Assembly: GCF_000720765.1 (NCBI RefSeq)
Contig: NZ_JODC01000008.1
Location: forward strand, 248,001 to 312,000
Source of the DNA: Streptomyces sp. NRRL S-646
GTDB taxonomy: Bacteria > Actinomycetota > Actinomycetes > Streptomycetales > Streptomycetaceae
Direction: 5' to 3'
DNA length: 64,000 bases
Part shown: positions 26,501 to 35,306 of the stretch, in pieces
Layout: every line of letters begins with the position of its first letter
How positions within the stretch are numbered: the stretch's first letter is position 1
The notes under the pieces: model-generated
What the model was told of the DNA's origin: nothing
Seen by the model: only the letters and a program-made list of their open reading frames with translations
The model's database searches: none
Made by a program: the position numbers and the translations under genes

Positions 26501-27337
26501 ATGCCGTACTTCGCCGGCCCCGCCGACGGCACGCAGCTGCACTACGTCGACTACGGACCGGCCGACGGCCCCGTGGCCGTCTTCGTCAACAGCGCCTACC
26601 TGGGCACCGAGATGTGGGAGTTCCAGATGCTGCCGCTGGCGGCCGAGGGTTACCGCTGCGTGGGTCTGGACCGGCGCGGGCACGGACGCTCCGACGACGT
26701 GTGGAACGGCTACGACCTCGACACCCTCGCCGACGACCTGTACGGCCTGCTGGACCACCTGGACCTGAGCGCGGTGACCTTGATCGGCCACTCCCTGGGC
26801 AGTGCGGAGATCGTGCGCTGCCTCACCCGCCACGGCAGCGGCCGGGCAGCCCGCGTGGCGCTCGTGGCCGGCATCACCCCGGGCGTGGCCCGCACGGTCG
26901 ACAACCCGGACGGCTGGGACCCCGCGGTCATGCGGGCCGGCAACGCGGCCTTCCTGCGCGACCGGGCTGCGTTCTTCAACGACCCCGACGCACTGCGCGA
27001 CTTCTTCGCCCTGCACCGGCCGGGCAACGACGTCTCGCCCGCCTACGTCCGCTACCTCAGCGACCGCTGCCTGGTGTCCACCGCACGGGCCTCCAGCGCC
27101 GTCCAGGAGACGATCGTCACCCTCGACGTCGCCCCCGAACTGGCCAAGCTCGAACTGCCGTTGCTCGTCCTGCACGGCACCCACGACGTCTCGGCACCCC
27201 TGGAGACGACCGGCCGCCGCGCCGCCGCACTCGCCACCGACGCCACGCTCAAGGTCTACGAGAACGGAGGCCACGGCCTGTTCGTCACCCACGCCGAGCA
27301 ACTCACGGCAGACCTGCGGGAGTTCATGACCGGCTGA
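26501..27337 (+). CDS. Alpha/beta hydrolase
   Basis: The 278-residue hydrolase has the nucleophile elbow GHSLGS (Ser in the middle), the oxyanion region VFVNSAYLGTEMWEFQ, and the acid in LLVLHGTHDVSAPL. The catalytic His lies in VYENGGHGLFVTH. It resembles non-haem chloroperoxidase-like or arylesterase-like hydrolases, though no specific substrate can be given. A strong AGGAGG site precedes ATG 26501. The dipeptidase gene follows 43 bp later on the same strand. Confidence 0.88.
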   Translation: MPYFAGPADGTQLHYVDYGPADGPVAVFVNSAYLGTEMWEFQMLPLAAEGYRCVGLDRRGHGRSDDVWNGYDLDTLADDLYGLLDHLDLSAVTLIGHSLGSAEIVRCLTRHGSGRAARVALVAGITPGVARTVDNPDGWDPAVMRAGNAAFLRDRAAFFNDPDALRDFFALHRPGNDVSPAYVRYLSDRCLVSTARASSAVQETIVTLDVAPELAKLELPLLVLHGTHDVSAPLETTGRRAAALATDATLKVYENGGHGLFVTHAEQLTADLREFMTG

Positions 27338-27380
27338 GCTCCGAAGGCTGCGGGACGGGCGTCCGGGAGATGATCAAGAC

Positions 27381-28037
27381 ATGAGCGAGATCATCCTGAT
27401 GTCCGACGCCCGGGTCGCCGCCGTCCCCGTCGCGGAGAACGGCGAACCCCTCGTCGACGTACGAGACAGGCTCCTGGTCGACGACCGCAAGCACAAGGAC
27501 TCCCACGGTGCCGAGGTCCATCTGCGCCGGGGCGTCCTCGACCGCCTCCTCGCCGCCCAGGCCCTGCTTCCCGAGGGCCTGCGCCTGCTGTTCGTGGAGG
27601 GATACCGGCCGCCGGCTCTCCAGCGCCGCTACTTCGAGCGCTACGCCGACGAACTGCGCGCCGCACATCCCGACTGGCCCGCCGACCGCATCCGCACCGC
27701 CGCCAGCCGCTATGTCTCCCCGCCCGAGATCGCCCCGCACAGCGCGGGCGCGGCCGTCGACCTGACCCTGGCCGATGCCGATGGCCGCGAACTCGACCTG
27801 GGCACGGAGATGAACGCCAGTCCCGAGCAGAGCGACGGCGCCTGCTACACGGAGGCCGCCGACATCACGGGCGAGGCCCGCGTCCACCGTGCCCTGCTCG
27901 GCGGGGCGCTGACGGCATCCGGGCTCGTCAACTACCCCACCGAGTGGTGGCACTGGTCCTACGGCGACCGCTACTGGGCCCTGGCGACCGGCGCACCCGC
28001 CGCCCTCTACGGGCCCAGGGAACGGAGTGGCTCCTAG
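27381..28037 (+). CDS. D-Ala-D-Ala dipeptidase (VanX-like, peptidase M15D)
   Basis: The 218-residue zinc peptidase has the VanX motifs: the catalytic-loop Arg in FVEGYRPP, the first zinc site in PHSAGAAVDLTL (S-x-G-x-A-x-D form with His upstream), and EWWHWSYGD with the base Glu and second zinc His. VanX enzymes cleave D-Ala-D-Ala in the cytoplasm, either for vancomycin resistance or for wall recycling. No vanHA genes are nearby, so a recycling role is more likely. The last 4 bp overlap the convergent SDR gene. Confidence 0.88.
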   Translation: MSEIILMSDARVAAVPVAENGEPLVDVRDRLLVDDRKHKDSHGAEVHLRRGVLDRLLAAQALLPEGLRLLFVEGYRPPALQRRYFERYADELRAAHPDWPADRIRTAASRYVSPPEIAPHSAGAAVDLTLADADGRELDLGTEMNASPEQSDGACYTEAADITGEARVHRALLGGALTASGLVNYPTEWWHWSYGDRYWALATGAPAALYGPRERSGS

Positions 28038-28996
28038 GCGAAGGCGTTCACGCCCGTCAGCTCCGCGGACAACTCCCAGAGTCGGGCCGCCTGTTCGGGG
28101 TCGATCGCCCAGTCCTTGACGCCGCTGGTCCCGCCGTCGACCGCGAGTTCGGCGATGTCGCAGTCCTCCAGGTAGACGCCGCCGAGGCCGTCCAGCTGGG
28201 CCGAGGTCGCCGCCCACGTCTGGGTGGCCGCGCCCTGCGGCGGGGTCTTGAAGCCCTCGGGGTTGAGGGTGTTGCCGTCCTCGTCGATCCAGCCGCGCTC
28301 GACCATCTCCGCCTTGGGGATGTGTCGCTGCAGCGGGGTGAGGATGCCGCCGGGGTGCAGGGAGAAGGTCCGCACGCCGGCGTCGCGGCCGAGCTTGTCG
28401 AGGTGGACGGCGAACAGGACGTTCGCGGTCTTGGCCTGCCCGTAGGCCTGCCACTTGTCGTAGCCCTGCGTCCAGTGGACGTCGTCCCAGCGCATGCCCG
28501 AGAAGTGGTGGGCGCGGGAGGAGACGGAGACCACGCGGGCGCCGCCGGGCGCGATCGCCGGCCACAGCCGGTTGACGAGGGCGAAGTGGCCCAGGTGGTT
28601 GGTGGCGAACTGGGCCTCCCAGCCCGGCCCCACCCGGGTCTCCGGGCACGCCATGATCCCGGCGTTGTCGATCATGATGTCGATGTTCCGCCCGGAGGTG
28701 AGGAACCGTTCGGCGAAGGCGCGCACGCTCTCCAGGTCGCCGAGGTCCAGCTCGTCCACCTCGACGCCGTCGACCCCGGCCAGCGCCTCCTCGGCGGTGG
28801 CCCGGCGGCGGGCCGGGACGACGACCCGGGCGCCCGCCTTGGTCAGGGCGCGGGTGGTCTCCAGGCCGAGCCCGGAGTAGCCGCCGGTGACGACGGCGAG
28901 CCTGCCGGTCAGGTCGACTCCCTGCAGGACGTCGTCGGCCGTGCTCGTGGCGCCGAAACCGGATCCGATCTTGTGCTGTGCAGTGCCAGTGCTCAT
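28034..28996 (-). CDS. Short-chain dehydrogenase/reductase
   Basis: The 320-residue oxidoreductase has the SDR cofactor motif VVTGGYSGLGLETTRAL, the NAG strand IDNAGIMACP, the catalytic Ser in RVVSVSSRAHH, and the YGQAKTAN motif (YxxxK). It resembles retinol-dehydrogenase/WW-domain-oxidoreductase-like SDRs. ATG 28996 gives the usual length; a longer open frame upstream overlaps noncoding sequence. It ends on the dipeptidase gene with a 4-bp overlap. Confidence 0.88.
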   Translation of the reverse strand: MSTGTAQHKIGSGFGATSTADDVLQGVDLTGRLAVVTGGYSGLGLETTRALTKAGARVVVPARRRATAEEALAGVDGVEVDELDLGDLESVRAFAERFLTSGRNIDIMIDNAGIMACPETRVGPGWEAQFATNHLGHFALVNRLWPAIAPGGARVVSVSSRAHHFSGMRWDDVHWTQGYDKWQAYGQAKTANVLFAVHLDKLGRDAGVRTFSLHPGGILTPLQRHIPKAEMVERGWIDEDGNTLNPEGFKTPPQGAATQTWAATSAQLDGLGGVYLEDCDIAELAVDGGTSGVKDWAIDPEQAARLWELSAELTGVNAFA

Positions 28997-29068
28997 GCCG
29001 AGAACGCTACGGATTGGAGTGCTCTCGAAGTCAAGCGCGGACCCGCGTGGGCGGGCGCGGGCGTGAAA

Positions 29069-29104
29069 GAGCCCCGACCGGACGGGGGAGGCCGGTCGGG
29101 GCTC
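29069..29104 (-). terminator. Strong hairpin terminator
   Basis: GAGCCCCGACCGG and CCGGTCGGGGCTC form a perfect 13-bp stem with a 10-nt loop. On the minus strand the stem is followed by TTTCACG, so it fits termination of the HAD gene transcript that ends at 29308. The rest of the 311-bp gap 28997-29307 shows no gene. Confidence 0.75.
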
Positions 29105-29307
29105 GTCAAGTGGTGGGCACGGATGGCGGTCGCCTCTCGGCGAAAGGCTCCACAGGGCTTCAGCCGAACGATCGTCCCTGTGGGCGAATGGTGAGGCCCG
29201 GGGACACTGTCCCATCCGCACCCACGGTTGGTTCAACGGCGAACTACCGCTTGGTGTTCCGGTGTTCGGCGCCCTGTGTGGTGATCTGTGTCACCCGTAT
29301 GTGCCCT

Positions 29308-29964
29308 TCAGCCCAGCGGGCTGTTCTCCAAGGCGGACAGCAGGTGCGCGGGGTCGTCGTACACGGCCTCGGCTCCCGCCTCCTCCAGGTCGGCGCGCGG
29401 GATGCCGCCGCACAGGACGCCCAGGCAGCGCACGCCGGCGTGGCCGCCCGCGCGCATGTCCCACACGGTGTCGCCGACGAAGACCGCCCGTTCCGCGGGC
29501 ACCCCGGCCAGTTCCAGGGCGTGTTCGACGGGCTCGGGGGCCGGCTTTCCCTCCTCGACGTCGTCCGCGCTCGCGGTGGCGGTGATGGCGTCGTCGGCAC
29601 AGATCGCGCGGCGGAGCGCGGAAAGTTCCGGGCCGCTCGCGGAGGTGGCCAGCACCACCGTCCAGCCGTCGTGGTCGAGGCGCCGCAGCAGTCGGCCGGC
29701 GTCCTCGAACGCGGGCAGCCGGTCGAAGTACTGGCCGTACAACGCCTTGTGCGCGGCGCTGAGTTCGGCGTCCCGGTCCGTGTCCCGCCGGTCGCCCAGC
29801 AGCCGGGCGACGAGGTCCTCGGAGCTCAGGCCGACGGAGCGGTGGATGGCGTGCATGGGCACCTTGTGGCCGGCCTGCCGGAAGGCCTCCCACCAGGTCG
29901 CCACGTGCAGGTGATTGGTGTCGACGAGGGTTCCGTCGACGTCGAACACGGCCGCCCGTTCCAT
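29308..29964 (-). CDS. HAD family hydrolase (phosphatase-like)
   Basis: The 218-residue protein has HAD motif I AVFDVDGTLVDTNH with the nucleophile Asp, motif II VVLATSASG, a Lys in EEGKPAPEP (motif III), and motif IV VFVGDTVWDM. A helical cap lies between I and II. Such enzymes dephosphorylate small metabolites; phosphoglycolate-like or beta-phosphoglucomutase-like members are the nearest in form. ATG 29964 has AAGGGAG upstream; a longer frame adds 12 unconserved residues. It lies 37 bp after the PHP gene. Confidence 0.9.
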   Translation of the reverse strand: MERAAVFDVDGTLVDTNHLHVATWWEAFRQAGHKVPMHAIHRSVGLSSEDLVARLLGDRRDTDRDAELSAAHKALYGQYFDRLPAFEDAGRLLRRLDHDGWTVVLATSASGPELSALRRAICADDAITATASADDVEEGKPAPEPVEHALELAGVPAERAVFVGDTVWDMRAGGHAGVRCLGVLCGGIPRADLEEAGAEAVYDDPAHLLSALENSPLG

Positions 29965-30001
29965 GCCTGCTCCCTTGCTCTTCTGCTGCTCGAGTACCAC
30001 G

Positions 30002-31042
30002 TCAGGGACCTGCCACTCCTGCGGGCGTGCGCCGCGAGCGGGTCCAGGCCAGCAGCTCGTCCAGGCTCCAGGTGTTCACCACGCACCCGGCCGGTACGCC
30101 GCATTCCTCGGCCCGGGCACAGCCGAGGATCTGCCAGTCCAGCTGGCCGGGCGCGTGCGCGTCGGTGTCGACCGAGAACAGCACTCCCGCCTCCAGCGCC
30201 CTGCGCAGCAGCCGCCGCGGCGGATCGAGCCGCTCCGGCCTGCTGTTGATCTCCAGGGCGGTGCCCGTCTCGGCGAGCGCGGCGAACACCTCGTCGGCGT
30301 CGAAGTCCGACTCGGGCCGCCCCCGCCCGGTCACCAGCCGCCCCGTGCAGTGCCCCAGCACATCGGAGTGCGGATTGCGCACGGCGGCCACCATGCGGCG
30401 GGTCATCGCGCGGGCCTCCGTGCGCAGCTTGGAGTGCACCGACACCACGACCACGTCGAGCCGCTGAAGCAGCTCCGGCTCCTGGTCCAGCGAGCCGTCG
30501 TCGAGGATGTCGCACTCGATGCCGGTGAGCAGCCGGAACGGCGCCCACGTGGTGTTCAGCTCCGCCACCACGTCCAGCTGTTCCCGCAGTCGCTCGGGAG
30601 ACAGACCGCGCGCCACGGTCAGCCGGGGGGAGTGGTCCGTCAGCACGGCCCACTCGTGCCCGAGGGACTTCGCGGCCCGGCCCATCTCCTCGATCGGGCT
30701 GCCGCCGTCGGACCAGTCCGAGTGCAGATGGCAGTCCCCGCGCAGCCTGGCCCGCAGTGCCGCACCGGCCCGGTCCTCGCCCGGTGCATCCTCCTCGCCC
30801 TCCAGCTTGCGCAGATAGCCGGGCACCTGCCCGGCCAGCGCCTCCCGGACGACCTGTGCGGTCTTCGGGCCGACGCCCTTGAGCGACTCCAGCGACCCGG
30901 TGGACGCCCGCTCGCGTACCTCCTCCGCGGTCAGGGACGTCAGGACGCGGGCCGCCGTACGGAACGCGCGGACGCGGTACGTCGGCGCCAGGGACCGCTC
31001 CAGCAGGAAGGCGATCCGCTCCAGTGCCTCGACGGGATCCAT
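30002..31042 (-). CDS. PHP-domain phosphoesterase with PolX-like helix-hairpin-helix region
   Basis: The 346-residue protein joins an N-terminal helical and helix-hairpin-helix segment (PVEALERIAFLLERSL, LESLKGVGPKTAQVVREAL) to a PHP domain. The latter has metal ligands in DCHLHSDWSDGG, VLTDHSPRL, GIECDILDDG, VSVHSKL, LGHCTGR and VDTDAHAPGQ. This is the order seen at the ends of PolX DNA polymerases, but the nucleotidyltransferase domain is absent. A DNA-linked phosphoesterase role is inferred. ATG 31042 is preceded by GGAGGAGG. It diverges from an SDR gene. Confidence 0.85.
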   Translation of the reverse strand: MDPVEALERIAFLLERSLAPTYRVRAFRTAARVLTSLTAEEVRERASTGSLESLKGVGPKTAQVVREALAGQVPGYLRKLEGEEDAPGEDRAGAALRARLRGDCHLHSDWSDGGSPIEEMGRAAKSLGHEWAVLTDHSPRLTVARGLSPERLREQLDVVAELNTTWAPFRLLTGIECDILDDGSLDQEPELLQRLDVVVVSVHSKLRTEARAMTRRMVAAVRNPHSDVLGHCTGRLVTGRGRPESDFDADEVFAALAETGTALEINSRPERLDPPRRLLRRALEAGVLFSVDTDAHAPGQLDWQILGCARAEECGVPAGCVVNTWSLDELLAWTRSRRTPAGVAGP

Positions 31043-31153
31043 GGTGACCTCCTCCTCCAGGGTTCCCCAGTGCCGGGCACCCCGCACCGTTTGTCCCGTG
31101 CGCACCCGGGTACTGCGATGCGCACCCGCGCAATGCCCAGGAGGAGGCCGGCG

Positions 31154-31957
31154 ATGTCCACATCAGCTCCCGCCAAGGTCGCCGTGGTCACCGGCTCCGA
31201 CTCCGGCATCGGCCGCGCCACCGCCGTCCGGCTGGCCCGGGCGGGCATGGACGTCGGCATCACCTGGAACAGCGACCTCAAGGGTGCCGAGGAGACCGCA
31301 GAGGAGGTCCGCGCCCAAGGGCAGCGGGCCGCCGTGGCCCAGATGGACCTCACCCGGCTGCCCACCGCCGCCGGCACCGTCGACGAGCTCTGCCACCGGC
31401 TCGGCCGCCTCGACGTGCTGGTCAACAACGCCGGGACGGGCACCATGACGCGCTTCCTCGACCTGGAGCTCGACACGGTGCGCGAGGTCGTCGAGGTCGA
31501 CCTGATCGGCCCCTTCCTGTGCGGGCAGCGGGCGGCGCGGCACATGATCCAGCAGGGCGACGGCGGCCGGATCGTGAACGTGACCTCCGTCCACGAGCAC
31601 CAGCCGCGGGTCGGCGCCGCACCGTACTGCGCGGCCAAGGGCGGCCTCGGACTGCTCACCCAGGTCATGGCCCTGGAGCTCGCCGAGTACGGCATCACCG
31701 TCAATGCGGTCGCGCCCGGCGAGATCGCCACCCCGATGACCGGCCAGGAGGACACCGACGTGCACACCGAGCCCCGCCCCGGCATCCCCGCCGGACGGCC
31801 CGGTGACGCCCGCGAGGTCGCCGCAGTCATCGCCTTCCTCGCGAGCCCCGACGCCTCCTACGTCACCGGTGCCTCCTGGAGCGTGGACGGCGGCATGCTG
31901 CGCATGGGACCGCAGGCCGGCTCCCACCTCAGGAGCGACGACTGGCGGCGTCCCTGA
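31154..31957 (+). CDS. Short-chain dehydrogenase/reductase
   Basis: The 267-residue SDR has VVTGSDSGIGRATAVRLA (cofactor loop), VLVNNAGTGTM, the catalytic Ser in IVNVTSVHEH, and YCAAKGGLGLL (YxxxK). It ends with the usual GASWSVDGGMLRM. It is a classical oxidoreductase of the 3-oxoacyl-ACP reductase/glucose dehydrogenase type; the substrate is unknown. GGAGG lies 8 nt before ATG 31154. It shares a promoter region with the divergent PHP gene. Confidence 0.9.
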   Translation: MSTSAPAKVAVVTGSDSGIGRATAVRLARAGMDVGITWNSDLKGAEETAEEVRAQGQRAAVAQMDLTRLPTAAGTVDELCHRLGRLDVLVNNAGTGTMTRFLDLELDTVREVVEVDLIGPFLCGQRAARHMIQQGDGGRIVNVTSVHEHQPRVGAAPYCAAKGGLGLLTQVMALELAEYGITVNAVAPGEIATPMTGQEDTDVHTEPRPGIPAGRPGDAREVAAVIAFLASPDASYVTGASWSVDGGMLRMGPQAGSHLRSDDWRRP

Positions 31958-31978
31958 GCCGACCGGCGCGGGCCCGCA

Positions 31979-32729
31979 CACCACCTCCAGCGACTGTCCC
32001 GGTTTACCCGGGTCCGCTGCGGCTGCGGATTCCGCGACCGGGACCAGACCGGCACGCCACTGAAGGACCCCGAGCACCTCGCCCGCATCCGGGCCCTGGT
32101 CCTCCCGCCCGGCGGGACGTGTGGATCTGCCCGTGGCCGGGCGGTCACCAGGTCGTCGGCACCGACGACGCAGGCCGCCGCCAGTACCTGCACCACGAAC
32201 AGATCCGCGCCCAGCAGGAGCCGGCCGAGCACGAACAAGTGCGGGAGGTCGCCCGTGCCCTGCCCGAACTGCGCGCCAGGGTCGCACTGGACCTCGCCGC
32301 ACGCGGCCTTCCCGTCCTGGGGCACCGCCTGCGCCGTGCGCCTGCTCGTCCTCGGCTTCTTCCGCATCGGCCGCGTCCGGCACACCGCCCGGAGCGAGAC
32401 CTACGGCCTGACGACGATGCTGCGCGAGCACGTCACCTGCGGCCGTGTGGGCCCTCGTCGACGACCAGCCCCACGCGGTCGTACGCGCCCTGCTGCGCCG
32501 CCGCAGCGGCGGGGTCCGGCTGCTGGTGTACCGGAACCGGCACGCCTGGCACGACCTGCACGGCGACGACCTCAGCGAGGCGCTGCGCCGACTGTCCGGC
32601 ACCGAGATCACAGACCGGCCGCGCGACCCTCGCCCCGTGCTCACCCGGCTGGGTGAACACGGGGACGTCGGCCGTCCCGCGACGCACGGCGCCGTCGAGG
32701 CGGCGGTGCTCGATCTGCTGCAGCGCTGA
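31979..32729 (+). pseudogene. Decayed DNA topoisomerase IB
   Basis: Scattered pieces of a eukaryotic-like topoisomerase IB occur in order but in changing frames. They are TTSSDC near 31980; FTRVRCGCGFRDRDQTGTPLK and LARIRALVLPP from 32003; DVWICPWPGGH from 32119, continuing through RRQYLHH; CAVRLLVLGFFRIG and ETYGLTTMLREHVTC from about 32330; and VVRALLRRRSGGVRLL with HDLHGDDLSEALRRLSG from 32445. The end RPATHGAVEAAVLDLLQR is the normal C-terminus. The block with the catalytic Arg/Lys/Tyr is deleted. At least three frameshifts make a functional enzyme impossible. Confidence 0.8.
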
Positions 32730-32773
32730 CACTCCCGAGCAGCCGGGGCCCGATGCGTCCTACGCTCTATTGC

Positions 32774-33010
32774 ATGACCGAACAAGCAGCTCCCTACATC
32801 TCCCATCCGCGGATCATGGTCCTCGGCGTGCAGCCGGGCACCCCGCCGTTCCGGATCGTGGAGATCGACGGCGAAGTGATAGGTGAGGCCAAGTCCGTCA
32901 CCGACGTCCTGGAGGCGGCCGCCGCCTTCGGTATCACGGTGCACGACATGGACGACCCTGACGTGGTCCGCTGGGTCGGCGGCGACAAGTTCACGTGGAG
33001 GTTGCACTGA
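32774..33010 (+). CDS. Small conserved hypothetical protein
   Basis: The 78-residue product (MTEQAAPYISHPRIMVLGVQ at the start, RWVGGDKFTWRLH at the end) has alternating strand-helix character: RIMVLGV, FRIVEIDGEVIGE, VTDVLEAAAAFGITVHDMD. This suggests a small alpha/beta domain. No membrane segment is seen and I cannot name a family. Start ATG 32774 is preferred to an ATG 21 nt upstream. It ends 9 bp from the convergent GH16 gene. Confidence 0.65.
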   Translation: MTEQAAPYISHPRIMVLGVQPGTPPFRIVEIDGEVIGEAKSVTDVLEAAAAFGITVHDMDDPDVVRWVGGDKFTWRLH

Positions 33011-33019
33011 CGGCTCGGC

Positions 33020-34249
33020 TCAGCCGACCGTCCACTTCTGGTTGGCGCCGCCCGAGCAGGTCCAGATCTGGAGCCGGGTGCCATTGGCCGAGTTGTTCCC
33101 GGTCACGTCGAGGCATTTGTTCGCCTGCGGATTGACGATGTCGTTCGCCCCGGTGACCGTCCACTTCTGGTTCGGGCCGCCGGTGCAGTCCCACAGCTGG
33201 ACGGTCGAGCCGTCCGCAGTGCCGTTCCCGGTGACGTCCAGACACTTGCCGAGCGCGCGCAGGGTGCCGTCCGAGCCCACGGTCCACTGCTGGGCCGCGG
33301 TGCCGTTGCAGTCGTAGAGCTGGACGGGGCTCCCGTTGGCGGAGTTCGCCCCTGCGACGTCCACGCACTTGCCGGCCAGCCCCCTGATCGCCGCCCCGGT
33401 GGCCGAGTCGCTGGTCGTGACCGACACCGAGTCCACCACCAGTTGCTGCGGGAAGGACGTCGAGCCGTCCGGGTCGCCGGGCCAGTAGCCGCCCACCGCC
33501 AGGTTCAGGATCAGGAAGAACGGCTTGTTGAACACCCACGTCCTGCCGCCCAGGTCGGCGGGTGTGCGCCGCTGGTAGACGTTGCCGTCCACGGACCAGG
33601 TGATCGAGTCGGGCGCCCAGTCGACGGCGAAGGTGTGGAAGGCGTCCGCGAAGGCCTGCCCGTTCGGGAGGGAGTAGGCGGCGCCGATGCCGCCCGAGCC
33701 GGAGTAGCCGGGGCCGTGGATGGTGCCGTGCACGGTGGACGGCTCGTAGCCGACGTTCTCCATGACGTCGATCTCGCCCGAGTCCGGCCAGTTGACCGGC
33801 GTGCCCAGCATCCAGAACGCGGGCCACATGCCCTGCCCCCGCGGGATCTTCATCCGCGCCTCGACGTGCCCGTACTGGGCGTTGAACTTTCCCGAGGTGT
33901 TCAGCCGCGCCGAGGTGTACTGGCACGTTCCGTACCAGCACTGGTAGTTGGCCGGGTTCTCGCGCCGCGCCGTGATCACCAGATGGCCCTGGCCGTCCAG
34001 GGCCGCGTTCTTGTTGCCCGAGGTGTAGTACTGGCGCTCGTGGTTGTTGACGTTGTCTCCGGTCTCGGTCTGCCACTTCGAGGAGTCGACCGCGGCCCCG
34101 GCCGGCCCGTCGAAATTGTCGGAGAACGCCACCGCAGCGGCGGCCGCCTCGGGTGGATCCGCCTGCGCCGCACCGGTCGCGGCGGACGCGACCAGCACGG
34201 CGGACAGGGCGGCGAACAGACATCTGCGCAGCAGGCGTGGGGAGGCCAC
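33020..34249 (-). CDS. Secreted GH16 endo-beta-glucanase with CBM13 (ricin-B) domain
   Basis: The 409-residue enzyme has a Sec signal (LLRRCLFAALSAVLVASAATGAAQA) and a GH16 beta-jelly-roll catalytic domain with VEARMKIPRG, MWPAFWML and the active-site SGEIDVMENVG (ExDxxE). The C-terminal part from about residue 285 is a beta-trefoil CBM13 with three repeats that end in QQWTVG, QKWTV and QKWTVG. It would cleave beta-1,3-glucan (laminarinase-type) outside the cell. ATG 34249 precedes the basic signal region. The gene is alone on its strand. Confidence 0.92.
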   Translation of the reverse strand: MASPRLLRRCLFAALSAVLVASAATGAAQADPPEAAAAAVAFSDNFDGPAGAAVDSSKWQTETGDNVNNHERQYYTSGNKNAALDGQGHLVITARRENPANYQCWYGTCQYTSARLNTSGKFNAQYGHVEARMKIPRGQGMWPAFWMLGTPVNWPDSGEIDVMENVGYEPSTVHGTIHGPGYSGSGGIGAAYSLPNGQAFADAFHTFAVDWAPDSITWSVDGNVYQRRTPADLGGRTWVFNKPFFLILNLAVGGYWPGDPDGSTSFPQQLVVDSVSVTTSDSATGAAIRGLAGKCVDVAGANSANGSPVQLYDCNGTAAQQWTVGSDGTLRALGKCLDVTGNGTADGSTVQLWDCTGGPNQKWTVTGANDIVNPQANKCLDVTGNNSANGTRLQIWTCSGGANQKWTVG

Positions 34250-34388
34250 GGCACTTCCTTCCGTACGGCGGCCGGGCGCACGAAGGCGCCCGGCCGCGGT
34301 GGGGGGTGAAGGCGTCGCCTCTTGATTTAAGTGTTGAGATAAGGGAGCGTCAATACCTTGGTACGGACCAGTAGTTGAGGCGGTGGCG

Positions 34389-35057
34389 CTATGCGTCCTT
34401 TGCCTGCTTCGCCCCCCGTCGCGGCAGCCGCTCCCGCGCGTGCACCGCCCGGCTCAGCCGCCGCCCCAGCAGGACGTAACCCACCAGCGCGCCAGTGGTG
34501 TTGAGGATGACGTCGTCGATGTCGAAGGCACGCCCCTCGACCAGTGCCCCCTGCGCGAACTCCACCAGCAGCATCACCACCGCGGTCAGCAGCAGTACTC
34601 GCAGCAGCCCGCGCGCCCGCGGCGCGACGACCGGCACCAGGATGCCGAACGGAACCCCCAGCAGCACATTGCCGCCGATCTGCTTCACCGCGTCCCGCAG
34701 GGCCGGCTGGTCCAGATAGGCCCTGAGGGTGCTTCCCGGATGCAAGTTCGTGTGGGCCATCGACACCGAGGCGGGGGAGGGCTCCAGGGTCAGCCGGGCC
34801 AGCACCACGGCGAACGCGACCATGAACCCGAAGGCGCACAGCATCGCCAGCAGACGTATCGGCAGGGCCAGCACATGCCGCTGACGAGGAGCCGGCCGCG
34901 ACTTGCTCCCGGGTTTCGCGGAATTCTTCGCCTTCTCCGACTTCTTCGCCTTCCTTGGCCACTTCCCCTTCGTGGACTTCTTCGGCTTCTCGGACGTGTC
35001 GGTCTTGGTGGTACGCAGGCGCAACGCTGAACGTGGTCGCAAGGCTGCACGGGCCAT
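34389..35057 (-). CDS. VanZ family membrane protein with Lys-rich N-terminus
   Basis: The 222-residue protein has a VanZ core: VKQIGGNVLLGVPFGILVP, VVMLLVEFAQGALVEGRAFDIDDVILNTTGALVGY. The DIDDVILNT loop is characteristic. The four membrane helices follow an unusual cytoplasmic extension of about 60 residues with many Lys, Arg, Ser and Pro (KPKKSTKGKWPRKAKKSEK). VanZ proteins are linked to teicoplanin resistance or lipid/wall functions, but the role here is unknown. It diverges from the antiporter operon. Confidence 0.85.
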   Translation of the reverse strand: MARAALRPRSALRLRTTKTDTSEKPKKSTKGKWPRKAKKSEKAKNSAKPGSKSRPAPRQRHVLALPIRLLAMLCAFGFMVAFAVVLARLTLEPSPASVSMAHTNLHPGSTLRAYLDQPALRDAVKQIGGNVLLGVPFGILVPVVAPRARGLLRVLLLTAVVMLLVEFAQGALVEGRAFDIDDVILNTTGALVGYVLLGRRLSRAVHARERLPRRGAKQAKDA

Positions 35058-35306
35058 CAGGTCCTCCAGTCTTCAACTTCCCTGCGTTGTAAGGCGGTTA
35101 CCCACTCGGTAGCCGAGAATGCCGCCGCCCGGCCGGCCCTGCCCGGATGTCCCCGCGGTTTCCCTTCCTGCCGTAGGGGCACTCCGGCGGTGGAAGCCAG
35201 CGCGCCGCCGCCCGAGGCGCCCGCCGCGATGTTTGGATGCCGCGGGACGGACGTACCGGACATCCCGCCCGTGGCGGTGTGCGAACAGAGCCCGAGGAGG
35301 TGGCGC

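Noticed and set aside
29069..29104. Possible small structured RNA at the 13-bp hairpin
   Set aside because: A single hairpin followed by TTT on the minus strand, downstream of the HAD gene, is explained as a terminator.
33020..33400. Repeats in the 3' part of the GH16 gene
   Set aside because: They are the three subdomains of the CBM13 beta-trefoil, not a nucleotide-level element.
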